NCBI GenBank assembly: GCA_964582365.1
Contig: CAZOQV010000008.1
Location: 1-36,435, forward strand
Reading direction: 5' to 3'
DNA length: 36,435 nt
DNA from: WARW01 sp964582365
GTDB taxonomy: Bacteria > Patescibacteriota > Microgenomatia > UBA12405
In this document: positions 18,373 to 25,143 of the stretch, piece by piece
Numbering within the stretch: the stretch's first letter is position 1
How the letters are laid out: the number at the start of each line of letters is the position of its first letter
Program-made: the position numbers and the translations under genes
Notes under the pieces: model-generated
The model's input: the letters and a program-made list of their open reading frames with translations, nothing else
The model's database searches: none
Told to the model about the DNA's origin: nothing

Positions 18373-19999
18373 CAAACTTCCATTAATTATCATTCTTATT
18401 TTTGCCATTTTAATTCGTTTTGTAAATATCAATTCTTTTCCGGCCATCAATGCCGACGAAGCCGCTCTTGGTTATAATGCTTATTCTCTTATTCAAACAG
18501 GCAAAGACGAACATGGCATCTCTTGGCCTCTTCATTTTAAGTCTTTTGGTGATTATAAGCCGGGTGGTTACGTTTATTTAGCCATACCTTTCGTAAAATT
18601 TTTAGGTCTCACACCATTGGCCGTCAGATTGCCAAATTTGATTCTCTCCGTCTTGACCATCCTTTTTTTATTCAAATTAGTTTTTCTTTTATCAAAAAAT
18701 AATAAATTAGCACTTATAACCGCCTCCGTTTTAACTTTATCACCTTGGCACATTCATTTTTCTCGCGGCGCCTGGGAATCATCAGCTGCCCTTTCTTTAA
18801 TTGTCATTGGGACTTATTTTTTCTTTAAATCAATTACTGAAAAATTTATCAAAAATTTTAGTATTTTTGTTGTTCTTTATGTTTTATCACTTTATATTTA
18901 TCATTCTGCCCGTCTCATAGCTCCGCTTTTAGCTCTTACTTTAATTATTTTATATTTCAAAAATTTAATTAAAAAACTTCCTCAAATTTTAATTCCTATT
19001 TTGCTAGGGACTATTTTGGCTTTGCCAGTAATGTTTTCCTTTTTAAACAATGGTGGTACTGCTCGTATCGGTGGGGTTGGTCTCACCGCTGATCAAGGTC
19101 CAATCAATCGGGCTAATGAATTAATCAACCACCATAACAATGTTAAACTAATCAATCGCGGTATACATAACAAAAGGCTTCTTTATTTAATTTCTTGGGC
19201 TCAAAAATACACTTCTCATTTTGATTTAAATTTTTTAGGTATTAATGGTGATGAAGTTCCTCGTTCAAAAGTGCCAGAAATGGGTCAGATCTATCTAATT
19301 GAATTGCCGTTTTTACTCATTGGTCTAATATTTTTATTAAAATCTACGATCTATAATCTACGATCTAAAATCTTTTTTATTGCTTTTTTGCTAATCGCTC
19401 CCATTGCTTCGTCTTTAACTTATCAAGCCCCATCAGCCCTTCGAGCTCTTTCTCTGGTTATTCCCTTATCAATTTTAATTGCTCTGGGTATTTATTCTTT
19501 TTTCAATCTTATTCATAAACTTGCCCCGCAACGGCTGGGGTCATACTTCAAAAATCTTATATCAATAATATTGATTCTAATTTATGGCTATTTTATCGCT
19601 TATTATTTCGATGCTTATTTTATTCATTATGAAAAAAGATACTCTTACGCCTGGGAATATGGTTTTGATCAATTAGTTCCTTATTTAGAATCTCAAAAAA
19701 ATAATTATGATCAAGTTTATGTCACCAATAAATATGATCAACCATACATTTTATTTTTATTTTTCTCTAAATATCCTCCAGAAAAAATTCAATCAGAAAT
19801 AAAATTAACTACTCCCGATCAATATGGGTTTTCTACTGTTTTAAATTATGATAAATATCATTTTGAAAAAATAAATTGGGACAAACTTCCTTCTAATTCT
19901 TTAGTTGTTACTAGTGATGAAATCACTCCTCAAGAACCTATTAAAATTATTAATTTCCCAAATGGTCAATCAGGGTTTAAAATTTATTCAAAACTATGA
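18356..19999 (+). CDS. GT39-like (ArnT/PMT-type) membrane glycosyltransferase
   Basis: 547 residues. ADEAALGYNAYS (D34-E35), KSFGDYKPGGYVYLAIPFVKFLGL, AVRLPNLILS, LSPWHIHFSRGAWES and YIYHSARLIAPLL follow the family order. The tail has YSYAWEYGFDQLVPYLESQKNNYDQVYVTNKY. It is the sister of the gene at 16732. Two cytoplasmic-type loops carry odd inserts: KSTIYNLRSKI from a 7-base repeat (19342-19369) and KLAPQRLGSYF from a GC-rich hairpin (19524-19540). Neither breaks the frame, and both lie between membrane segments. It overlaps the previous gene by 17 bases and the next by 4 (ATGA). Sugar and acceptor unknown. Confidence 0.9.
   Translation: MSTKINKLPLIIILIFAILIRFVNINSFPAINADEAALGYNAYSLIQTGKDEHGISWPLHFKSFGDYKPGGYVYLAIPFVKFLGLTPLAVRLPNLILSVLTILFLFKLVFLLSKNNKLALITASVLTLSPWHIHFSRGAWESSAALSLIVIGTYFFFKSITEKFIKNFSIFVVLYVLSLYIYHSARLIAPLLALTLIILYFKNLIKKLPQILIPILLGTILALPVMFSFLNNGGTARIGGVGLTADQGPINRANELINHHNNVKLINRGIHNKRLLYLISWAQKYTSHFDLNFLGINGDEVPRSKVPEMGQIYLIELPFLLIGLIFLLKSTIYNLRSKIFFIAFLLIAPIASSLTYQAPSALRALSLVIPLSILIALGIYSFFNLIHKLAPQRLGSYFKNLISIILILIYGYFIAYYFDAYFIHYEKRYSYAWEYGFDQLVPYLESQKNNYDQVYVTNKYDQPYILFLFFSKYPPEKIQSEIKLTTPDQYGFSTVLNYDKYHFEKINWDKLPSNSLVVTSDEITPQEPIKIINFPNGQSGFKIYSKL
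19342..19369 (+). repeat. Second heptanucleotide array (ATCTAYR)4 inside a gene
   Basis: Four 7-base units ATCTACG, ATCTATA, ATCTACG, ATCTAAA, with a degenerate fifth (ATCTTTT). They can also be read as two copies of a 14-base unit. In frame they give STIYNLRSK between two membrane helices of the GT39-like protein. The sequence is unrelated to TTRGAAA but has the same 7-base period. Confidence 0.8.
19524..19540 (+). repeat. Small GC-rich hairpin element inside a gene
   Basis: CCCC (19524-19527) pairs with GGGG (19537-19540); inner GC pairs with GC around an AACG loop, leaving one bulged T. It encodes APQRLG within a loop between helices. The core CCGCAAC is the complement of GTTGCGG in the palindromic element at 14327-14372, so it may be a shortened relative. 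Tentative. Confidence 0.5.
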
Positions 20000-20820
20000 A
20001 AAACAAAATAACTCTTTCTGTCACATTAGCCACCTATAATGAGTCTAAAAATATTACTCGATGTTTAGAGGCTGTAAGCGATATCGCTACCGAAATTATT
20101 ATTGTCGATGGCCAATCACAAGACAATACTGTCGAGCTAATTAAAAAATTTAAAAATGTCAAAGTAATTTCCACCACCAACAAACCCATGTTTCATATTA
20201 ATAAACAAATGGGTATTTCTGCTTGCAAAGGGGATTGGATCCTCCAACTTGATGCTGACGAGATTGTTACCCCAGAATTAAAAAAAGAAATAGAATCCTA
20301 CTTAAAAAAAGACATTAATGAAGTTAAAGAAAATGGATTTTGGATCCCCAGAAAAAATTATTTTTTAGGAACTTTTCTTAAAAAAGGTGGCCAATATCCT
20401 GATCCAACTATTAGATTTTATAAAAATGGTAAAGCTCATCTCCCTTGCCATGACGTTCATGAACAAGCTGAAGTTGATGGTCTTGTTGGTTGGCTAAAAA
20501 ACGATTTAGAACATTATGCTGACACTTCTTTTTCACTTTATCTTCTTCGAGCCAATCGTTATACCACTCTCTTAGCCGATGAACTAAAAACCAAAAATGT
20601 CGGCACTGGATTTGATAGTTTTTTAAAATATTATTTTTTTAAACCAACCTGGTGGTTTTTAAAAACTTTTTTCCGTCACCGCGGTTATGTTGACGGTTTT
20701 GCTGGTTTTGTTTTTTCTTTTTATTCAGCTCTTCGTTTTCCCATTGCTTACACTAAATATTATGAATTAATTAAAACCAATAGAAACATTAATCTTTCTC
20801 AAGATTGGGACAAAAAATAA
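19996..20820 (+). CDS. GT2 family glycosyltransferase, WaaE/KdtX-like
   Basis: 274 residues. LSVTLATYNES, IIIVDGQSQDNT (35-45) and the metal motif LDADE (D86-x-D88) define the GT-A fold. The second half has ISACKGDWILQ, GFWIPRKNYFLG, YPDPTIRFYKNG, HEQAEVDG and LEHYADTSF. This set is characteristic of the WaaE/KdtX group of GT2 enzymes, which in Gram-negative bacteria add glucose to the lipopolysaccharide core; here only the family likeness is claimed. The C-terminal part has hydrophobic patches (WWFLKTFFRHRGYVDGFAGF) that may attach to the membrane. The start overlaps the GT39-like stop as ATGA. A 20-base gap with repeat DNA follows. Confidence 0.88.
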   Translation: MKNKITLSVTLATYNESKNITRCLEAVSDIATEIIIVDGQSQDNTVELIKKFKNVKVISTTNKPMFHINKQMGISACKGDWILQLDADEIVTPELKKEIESYLKKDINEVKENGFWIPRKNYFLGTFLKKGGQYPDPTIRFYKNGKAHLPCHDVHEQAEVDGLVGWLKNDLEHYADTSFSLYLLRANRYTTLLADELKTKNVGTGFDSFLKYYFFKPTWWFLKTFFRHRGYVDGFAGFVFSFYSALRFPIAYTKYYELIKTNRNINLSQDWDKK

Positions 20821-20833
20821 ATTAATAATTAAA

Positions 20834-20861
20834 TTAGAAATTGGAAATTAGAAATTCAAAA
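20834..20861 (+). repeat. Heptanucleotide array that provides a start codon
   Basis: Four 7-base units: TTAGAAA, TTGGAAA, TTAGAAA, TTCAAAA. The second unit supplies the TTG start codon of the GT4 gene, and the first supplies an in-frame TAG (20835-20837) just before it. The array sits at the junction of two genes. Same family as 13881, 21011 and 24016. Confidence 0.8.
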
Positions 20862-21941
20862 ATTAAGATTGCGATAGATATTTCTCCAACTCAAGACGGT
20901 AATGCTCTCCGTGGTGTCGGCTATTACACTTCTAACTTAATTTCCTCTCTTCAACAAGAAATAAAAACTAATCCTCTTTATAAAAATTTTGAAATTAATT
21001 TAATTAAAGATTGGAAATTAGAAATTGGAAATTATGATTTAATTCACTATCCCTACTTCGATCCTTTTAAATTAACTCTTCCTAAAAAAACCGAAATACC
21101 AACAATTGTTACGGTTCATGATTTAATTCCTCGTCAATTCAAAAAACAATTTCCGGTCGGTATTAAAGGTGAAATTAAATGGTTTATTCAAAAACATCGT
21201 TTATCACAAATCAATAAAATTTTAACTGTTTCTAATTATTCTAAAAATATTATCAATAAAATAACTGGTTTTAAATTAAATAATATTTTTGTTGCCCATC
21301 TGGCCGCGGATTCCAGTTTTAAAGTTTCATCTGACTCAAAAAAATTAAAAGAAATTCAAAAAAAATATCAATTACCATCTAAATTTATCCTATTTGTCGG
21401 TGATATTAATTGGAATAAAAACATTCCAACTCTAGTCGAATCTTGTTTAAAATTAAATTATCCTTTGGTTATTGTTGGCTCAGCTGCTACTAAAAAAGAT
21501 GTTCCTAATCATCCTTGGACGCAAGATCTTCTTTGGCTTCAATCTAAAGCTCTAGCTCTCCAAAGTTCTAAGGCTCTAATTCTCACTGGTTTTGTTCCAG
21601 ATGAAGATTTACCTTATTTTTATAATTTAGCTACTGTTTATTGTCAACCATCTTTTGCTGAAGGATTTGGTTTACCACTCGTTCAAGCCATTCAATCAGG
21701 TTGCCCTGTCGCTTACAGTCAAGACTCTTGTTTAGATGAAATAATGGACGGAAATGGTCTTAAATTTAATCCATATTCCCAATCAAATCTAGAAAAGATT
21801 TTAAAAGAATTTTGGGAGAACCAAAATATAAGAGAAAAATATGTTAAACTCGGTTTAGAACATGCCAAGAATTTTAATTGGCAACAAACTGCCCTTCAAA
21901 CACTTGCGCTTTATAATTTGACTTTGTTGGATGAAAAATAA
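20841..21941 (+). CDS. GT4 family glycosyltransferase (mannosyltransferase-like)
   Basis: 366 residues, GT-B fold. The N-terminal part has KIAIDISPTQDGNALRGVGYYT, TVHDLIP and LTVSNYSKNII. The C-terminal donor half has ILFVGDINWNKNIP, LTGFVPDEDLPYFYN and CQPSFAEGFGLPLVQA. The usual E-x7-E donor motif reads E274...Q282: the second Glu is Gln. TTG at 20841, inside a 7-base repeat, is the only usable start, since a TAG lies six bases upstream and no ATG or GTG precedes the conserved KIAIDIS. Two repeat-derived segments lie in the protein: DWKLEIGN (21011-21031) and the duplicated SKAL..QS (21544-21584). The layout fits WbaZ-like mannosyltransferases; the sugar is a guess. Confidence 0.88.
   Translation: MEIRNSKIKIAIDISPTQDGNALRGVGYYTSNLISSLQQEIKTNPLYKNFEINLIKDWKLEIGNYDLIHYPYFDPFKLTLPKKTEIPTIVTVHDLIPRQFKKQFPVGIKGEIKWFIQKHRLSQINKILTVSNYSKNIINKITGFKLNNIFVAHLAADSSFKVSSDSKKLKEIQKKYQLPSKFILFVGDINWNKNIPTLVESCLKLNYPLVIVGSAATKKDVPNHPWTQDLLWLQSKALALQSSKALILTGFVPDEDLPYFYNLATVYCQPSFAEGFGLPLVQAIQSGCPVAYSQDSCLDEIMDGNGLKFNPYSQSNLEKILKEFWENQNIREKYVKLGLEHAKNFNWQQTALQTLALYNLTLLDEK
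21011..21031 (+). repeat. Heptanucleotide array inside the GT4 gene
   Basis: Three units TTGGAAA, TTAGAAA, TTGGAAA, 21 bases, encoding WKLEIGN just before the YDLIHYPYFDP segment. The unit with A in position 3 falls where it is read as TTA-GAA, not where it would make TAG. Confidence 0.85.
21544..21584 (+). repeat. Imperfect 24-base in-frame tandem duplication
   Basis: CTAAAGCTCTAGCTCTC (21544-21560) and CTAAGGCTCTAATTCTC (21568-21584) match at 14 of 17 positions, spaced 24 bases apart. The protein shows an eight-residue repeat, SKALALQS then SKALILTG, in the GT4 donor domain. Confidence 0.6.
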
Positions 21942-22740
21942 AAACCATTTTCTATCAGTCATAATCCCTATCTACAAACAAGAAAAAACTATCAAAAAAG
22001 ACCTTCAGACCATAAACGAAACCCTTAAACAAATTCGTTATGATTACGAAATTATTGCTGTAGTTGATGGTACTTCTGTTGATAAATCATTTAAAGAAAT
22101 TAAAAAATTAAAGATTAAAAATCTCCAAGTTTTTGGTTATAAGACTAACCATGGTAAAGGATATGCTATTCGATATGGTATGGCAAAGACCAAAGGAGAT
22201 TATGTTGCTTTTATTGATTCTGGTATGGAAATAGACCCTAACGGAATTTCTTTAGTTCTAGAGCATATGGAATGGTACAACGCCGACATTATTGTCGCCT
22301 CTAAACGTCATCCAGCCTCTATGGTAAATTATCCATGGGATAGAAAAATTATTAGTTTTGGTGCTCATATTATTTCTAAATTTTTATTAGGAATAAACGT
22401 CCATGACACTCAAGCCGGTCTAAAAATTTTTAAACGTCCAGTTTTAATTAAAGTTTTACCACGTCTTGTGGTTAAAAATTATGCTTTTGATCTAGAAATT
22501 TTAGCCGTCGCCAACAAATTAGGTTTTTCTAAAATTTACGAAGCTCCAATTAAATTGGATTATAGCTTTTCTAGTTTAACTCACGCTACTGGTTTTAAAA
22601 CTATCTATAATTGTCTAATTGAAGCCTTAGCTGTTTTTTATCGGCTTAAAATTCTAAATTATTACGACGACAAGAATAAAAGAAAATGGATTTACGATCC
22701 AGAATTAGAAATGAGAATTAATACTGGAGAATCTTTATGA
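21931..22740 (+). CDS. Polyprenyl-phosphate sugar synthase, DPM1-like GT2
   Basis: 269 residues. It probably makes a polyprenyl-phosphate-linked hexose from a nucleotide sugar in the cytoplasm. This is the donor type that GT39 and GT87 enzymes consume on the far side of the membrane. Motifs: LSVIIPIYKQEKTI, VVDGTSVDKS (45-53), NHGKGYAIRYGM (73-84), IDSGMEIDP (95-103), VASKRHPAS (122-130) and DTQAGLKIFKRP (159-170). The last two are the hallmark of dolichyl-phosphate mannose/glucose synthase-like enzymes. The usual DAD metal motif is DSG, so metal binding may differ. There are no transmembrane helices. It overlaps the GT4 gene by 11 bases and the next GT2 by 4. Confidence 0.88.
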   Translation: MKNKNHFLSVIIPIYKQEKTIKKDLQTINETLKQIRYDYEIIAVVDGTSVDKSFKEIKKLKIKNLQVFGYKTNHGKGYAIRYGMAKTKGDYVAFIDSGMEIDPNGISLVLEHMEWYNADIIVASKRHPASMVNYPWDRKIISFGAHIISKFLLGINVHDTQAGLKIFKRPVLIKVLPRLVVKNYAFDLEILAVANKLGFSKIYEAPIKLDYSFSSLTHATGFKTIYNCLIEALAVFYRLKILNYYDDKNKRKWIYDPELEMRINTGESL

Positions 22741-23708
22741 AAACTCCAATTTTTTCTATCATTATCCCTGTTCGTCAATCCAATCCATATTTGGAAGAAA
22801 CTTTATTAAAATTAAAAAATCAAAGTGTTAAAAATTTCGAAGTTCTAGTCATTACTGATAAAATTTCCGGGTCTGCTAATCCTTCCGAAAAAAGAAATCT
22901 CGGTGTCAAAATGTCAAAAGGGGATTATCTAGTTTTTTTTGATGACGACTCTTTTCCAAGTCGTAATTATTTTAAAAACATTTCCAGATTAGTCACTAAA
23001 TATCCAGTTTTTGCTGCCTTTTGCGGTCCATGTCTTACCCCTAAAAAAGACAATTTATATCAACAAGCTTCTGGGTTGATTTGGTCTAGTCACCTTGGTA
23101 GTGGTGGTGCTGGAGTTTATCGAAATAGCATTCAATCATCTCGTTTTGTTGAAGATTATCCATCAGTTAATCTCATTATTAAAAAGACTGATTTTATTTT
23201 AGCCGGTGGTTTTGATACTTCTTATTGGCCCGGTGAAGACACTGTCCTTTGTCTAAATTTAGTTAAAAAACTCCACAAAAAAATTTATTACCATCCTTCT
23301 TTAATCGTTTATCATCATCGTCGATCTGTCGTCGTTCCTCATCTTCAACAAATCACTCGTTATGCCATTCAACGAGGATTTTTTGCTAAAAAGTTTCCTG
23401 AAACAAGTCGAAAAATTGGTTATTTTATTCCTAGCCTTTTTTCTCTTTATCTTTTATTACTTATTTTTTTTAACGAAAGCTTTTTGTTTAAACTTCCATT
23501 ATATTTTTACATATCAATATTAATTACTACTTTTTTTTATTTTCTGTTTCAAGAAAATAAGTTAAAAACTTCATTTTTAGCCACAATTACCATTCCTCTG
23601 ACCCATCTTTACTACGGTATACTATTCGTATATGGCCTATTCAAAAAAGAAGTTAAATTCAAACCACACGCCCTTGACAAAAAGACTGGTAAATACATCG
23701 GTGGTTAA
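22737..23708 (+). CDS. GT2 family glycosyltransferase with C-terminal membrane anchor
   Basis: 323 residues. FSIIIPVRQSNPYLEETL and LVITDKISG open the GT-A fold. NPSEKRNLGVKMSKGDYLVFFDDD (metal motif D69-D71) follows. AGGFDTSYWPGEDTVLC gives the catalytic acidic pair, and IYYHPSLIVYHHRRS completes the catalytic domain. About three hydrophobic segments (from roughly residue 225 to 300) anchor it in the membrane. Such GT2 enzymes often act on a lipid-linked acceptor. It starts in an ATGA overlap, and is one of the few genes here with a Shine-Dalgarno-like GGAG (about 8 bases before the ATG). Its end overlaps the radical SAM gene. Confidence 0.88.
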   Translation: MKTPIFSIIIPVRQSNPYLEETLLKLKNQSVKNFEVLVITDKISGSANPSEKRNLGVKMSKGDYLVFFDDDSFPSRNYFKNISRLVTKYPVFAAFCGPCLTPKKDNLYQQASGLIWSSHLGSGGAGVYRNSIQSSRFVEDYPSVNLIIKKTDFILAGGFDTSYWPGEDTVLCLNLVKKLHKKIYYHPSLIVYHHRRSVVVPHLQQITRYAIQRGFFAKKFPETSRKIGYFIPSLFSLYLLLLIFFNESFLFKLPLYFYISILITTFFYFLFQENKLKTSFLATITIPLTHLYYGILFVYGLFKKEVKFKPHALDKKTGKYIGG

Positions 23709-25143
23709 ATCAATTGCCATTTCTTATCCACCACTAGAATCTCAAAAAGGTTCCCCATTCTTGTCTCAAAATCGTCAATTTCAATGGACAAACACAGGTA
23801 ATGTTATCTATCCAGTTATTCCTGCTTACGCCGCCACTTTATTAAAAAGTAAAGGATTAAAAGTTTTTTGGGACGATGCTATTGCTGAAAAATTGACTTA
23901 TCAAGATTGGTTAAAACGAATTTTAAAAAATAAACCGGATATCGTTGTTATCGAAACAAAAACTCCAGTAATTAAACAACATTGGAAAATAATTAACGAA
24001 TTGAAAAAGAAAAGTTTGAAAATTAAAAATTGGAAATTGAGAATTGTATTAATGGGTGATCATGTTACCGCACTCCCAAAAGAATCGATCAAAAATTCTA
24101 AAGTCGATTTTATTTTAATTGGCGGCAATTATGATTTTTTATTAGACGAATTAATAGCTTTAATCAATCAACATAAACAACCAAAATCAAAAATTTTTAA
24201 ACTTCAACAATCTCACAATTTAAATTCTCTTCCAATAATTGATCGAAAATTAACTCAATGGCAACTTTATGCCTATAATAACACTAATTACAAATACAAA
24301 CCCGGATCTTATATAATGTCTGGCCGAGATTGTTGGTGGGGAAAATGTGCTTTTTGTTCTTGGACTACTCTTTTTCCTGGTGAACATTTTCAACATTTTT
24401 CAGTAGAACACACTTTAAATGAAATTGAAAATTTAGTCTATAATTTTGGAGTCAAAGAAATTTTTGATGATTCAGGCACTCTCCCTATTGGCCCGTGGTT
24501 AAAAGAACTGTGTCAAGCCCTTATCAGCCGAGGTCTAAACAAAAAAGTAAAAATCGGCTGTAATATGCGTTTTGGCGCCCTTTCTTTATCTGAATATAAA
24601 TTAATGCACCAAGCCGGTTTTCGTTTTGTTCTATATGGTCTTGAATCAGCCAATCAATCAACCTTAGATTTTATAAACAAAAATGAAAAAACTTCTGATG
24701 CTCTAAAAACTTTAAAAATAGCCAAATCTGCTAACCTTGAGCCCCATGTCACTGTCATCATTGGTTACCCAAACGAAACCAAAGAAGATGCTACTAAAAC
24801 TTTAAATTTAGCCAGACAAATTTTTAAAAATGGACTAGCAGATAGTCTTCAGGCCACTATTTTAATTCCTTATCCGGGCACTCCACTATTTAAATATTGT
24901 CAAGAAAAAAAATTACTTTTAACTAAAAATTGGGATAATTTTGATATGCGTCAACCAGTTATTAAAACGCCAATTTCTTCAGCTGATCAAATAGAATTAG
25001 TCCAAAATTTATTTAAGGGCATTCTTAATCCTAAATTTATTTTTAAAAAGATAATTTCTGTTCGATCTGTTTCTGATATTAAACATCTTTTTAATTATGC
25101 TATTAAATATCTTAAAAAATTAAAAGATTTTTCAAAGAAATGA
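23701..25143 (+). CDS. B12-binding-type radical SAM enzyme with CX4CX2C cluster motif
   Basis: 480 residues if started at GTG 23701 (MVKSIAISYPPLES, 8-base overlap). An ATG at 23632 would add 23 polar residues and a 77-base overlap. The N-terminal 150 residues look like a cobalamin-binding Rossmann domain (YPVIPAYAATLLKSKG, KPDIVVIETKTP, VLMGDHVTALP, VDFILIGGNYDFLLDEL). The radical SAM core follows: GRDCWWGKCAFCSW (C211, C216, C219), with four rather than three residues between the first two Cys, then EIFDDSGTLP, FVLYGLESANQSTL, VTVIIGYPNET and ILIPYPGTPLF. NWKLRI comes from a 7-base repeat (24016-24043). Among glycosyltransferases it may methylate or remodel a sugar or lipid. The reaction is unknown. 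Confidence 0.85.
   Translation: MVKSIAISYPPLESQKGSPFLSQNRQFQWTNTGNVIYPVIPAYAATLLKSKGLKVFWDDAIAEKLTYQDWLKRILKNKPDIVVIETKTPVIKQHWKIINELKKKSLKIKNWKLRIVLMGDHVTALPKESIKNSKVDFILIGGNYDFLLDELIALINQHKQPKSKIFKLQQSHNLNSLPIIDRKLTQWQLYAYNNTNYKYKPGSYIMSGRDCWWGKCAFCSWTTLFPGEHFQHFSVEHTLNEIENLVYNFGVKEIFDDSGTLPIGPWLKELCQALISRGLNKKVKIGCNMRFGALSLSEYKLMHQAGFRFVLYGLESANQSTLDFINKNEKTSDALKTLKIAKSANLEPHVTVIIGYPNETKEDATKTLNLARQIFKNGLADSLQATILIPYPGTPLFKYCQEKKLLLTKNWDNFDMRQPVIKTPISSADQIELVQNLFKGILNPKFIFKKIISVRSVSDIKHLFNYAIKYLKKLKDFSKK
24016..24043 (+). repeat. Heptanucleotide array inside the radical SAM gene
   Basis: Four 7-base units TTGAAAA, TTAAAAA, TTGGAAA, TTGAGAA. They encode LKIKNWKLRI between the cobalamin-domain helix and the strand VLMGDH. 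Degenerate copy of the TTRGAAA family. Confidence 0.7.

Noticed and set aside
23632..23700. ATG at 23632 as the start of the B12 radical SAM gene
   Set aside because: It would add 23 polar residues and a 77-base overlap. GTG at 23701 fits the family N-terminus and the overlap sizes seen at other junctions.
13881..24043. Heptamer arrays as CRISPR repeats
   Set aside because: Units are 7 bases, directly abutting, without spacers; no cas genes are present.
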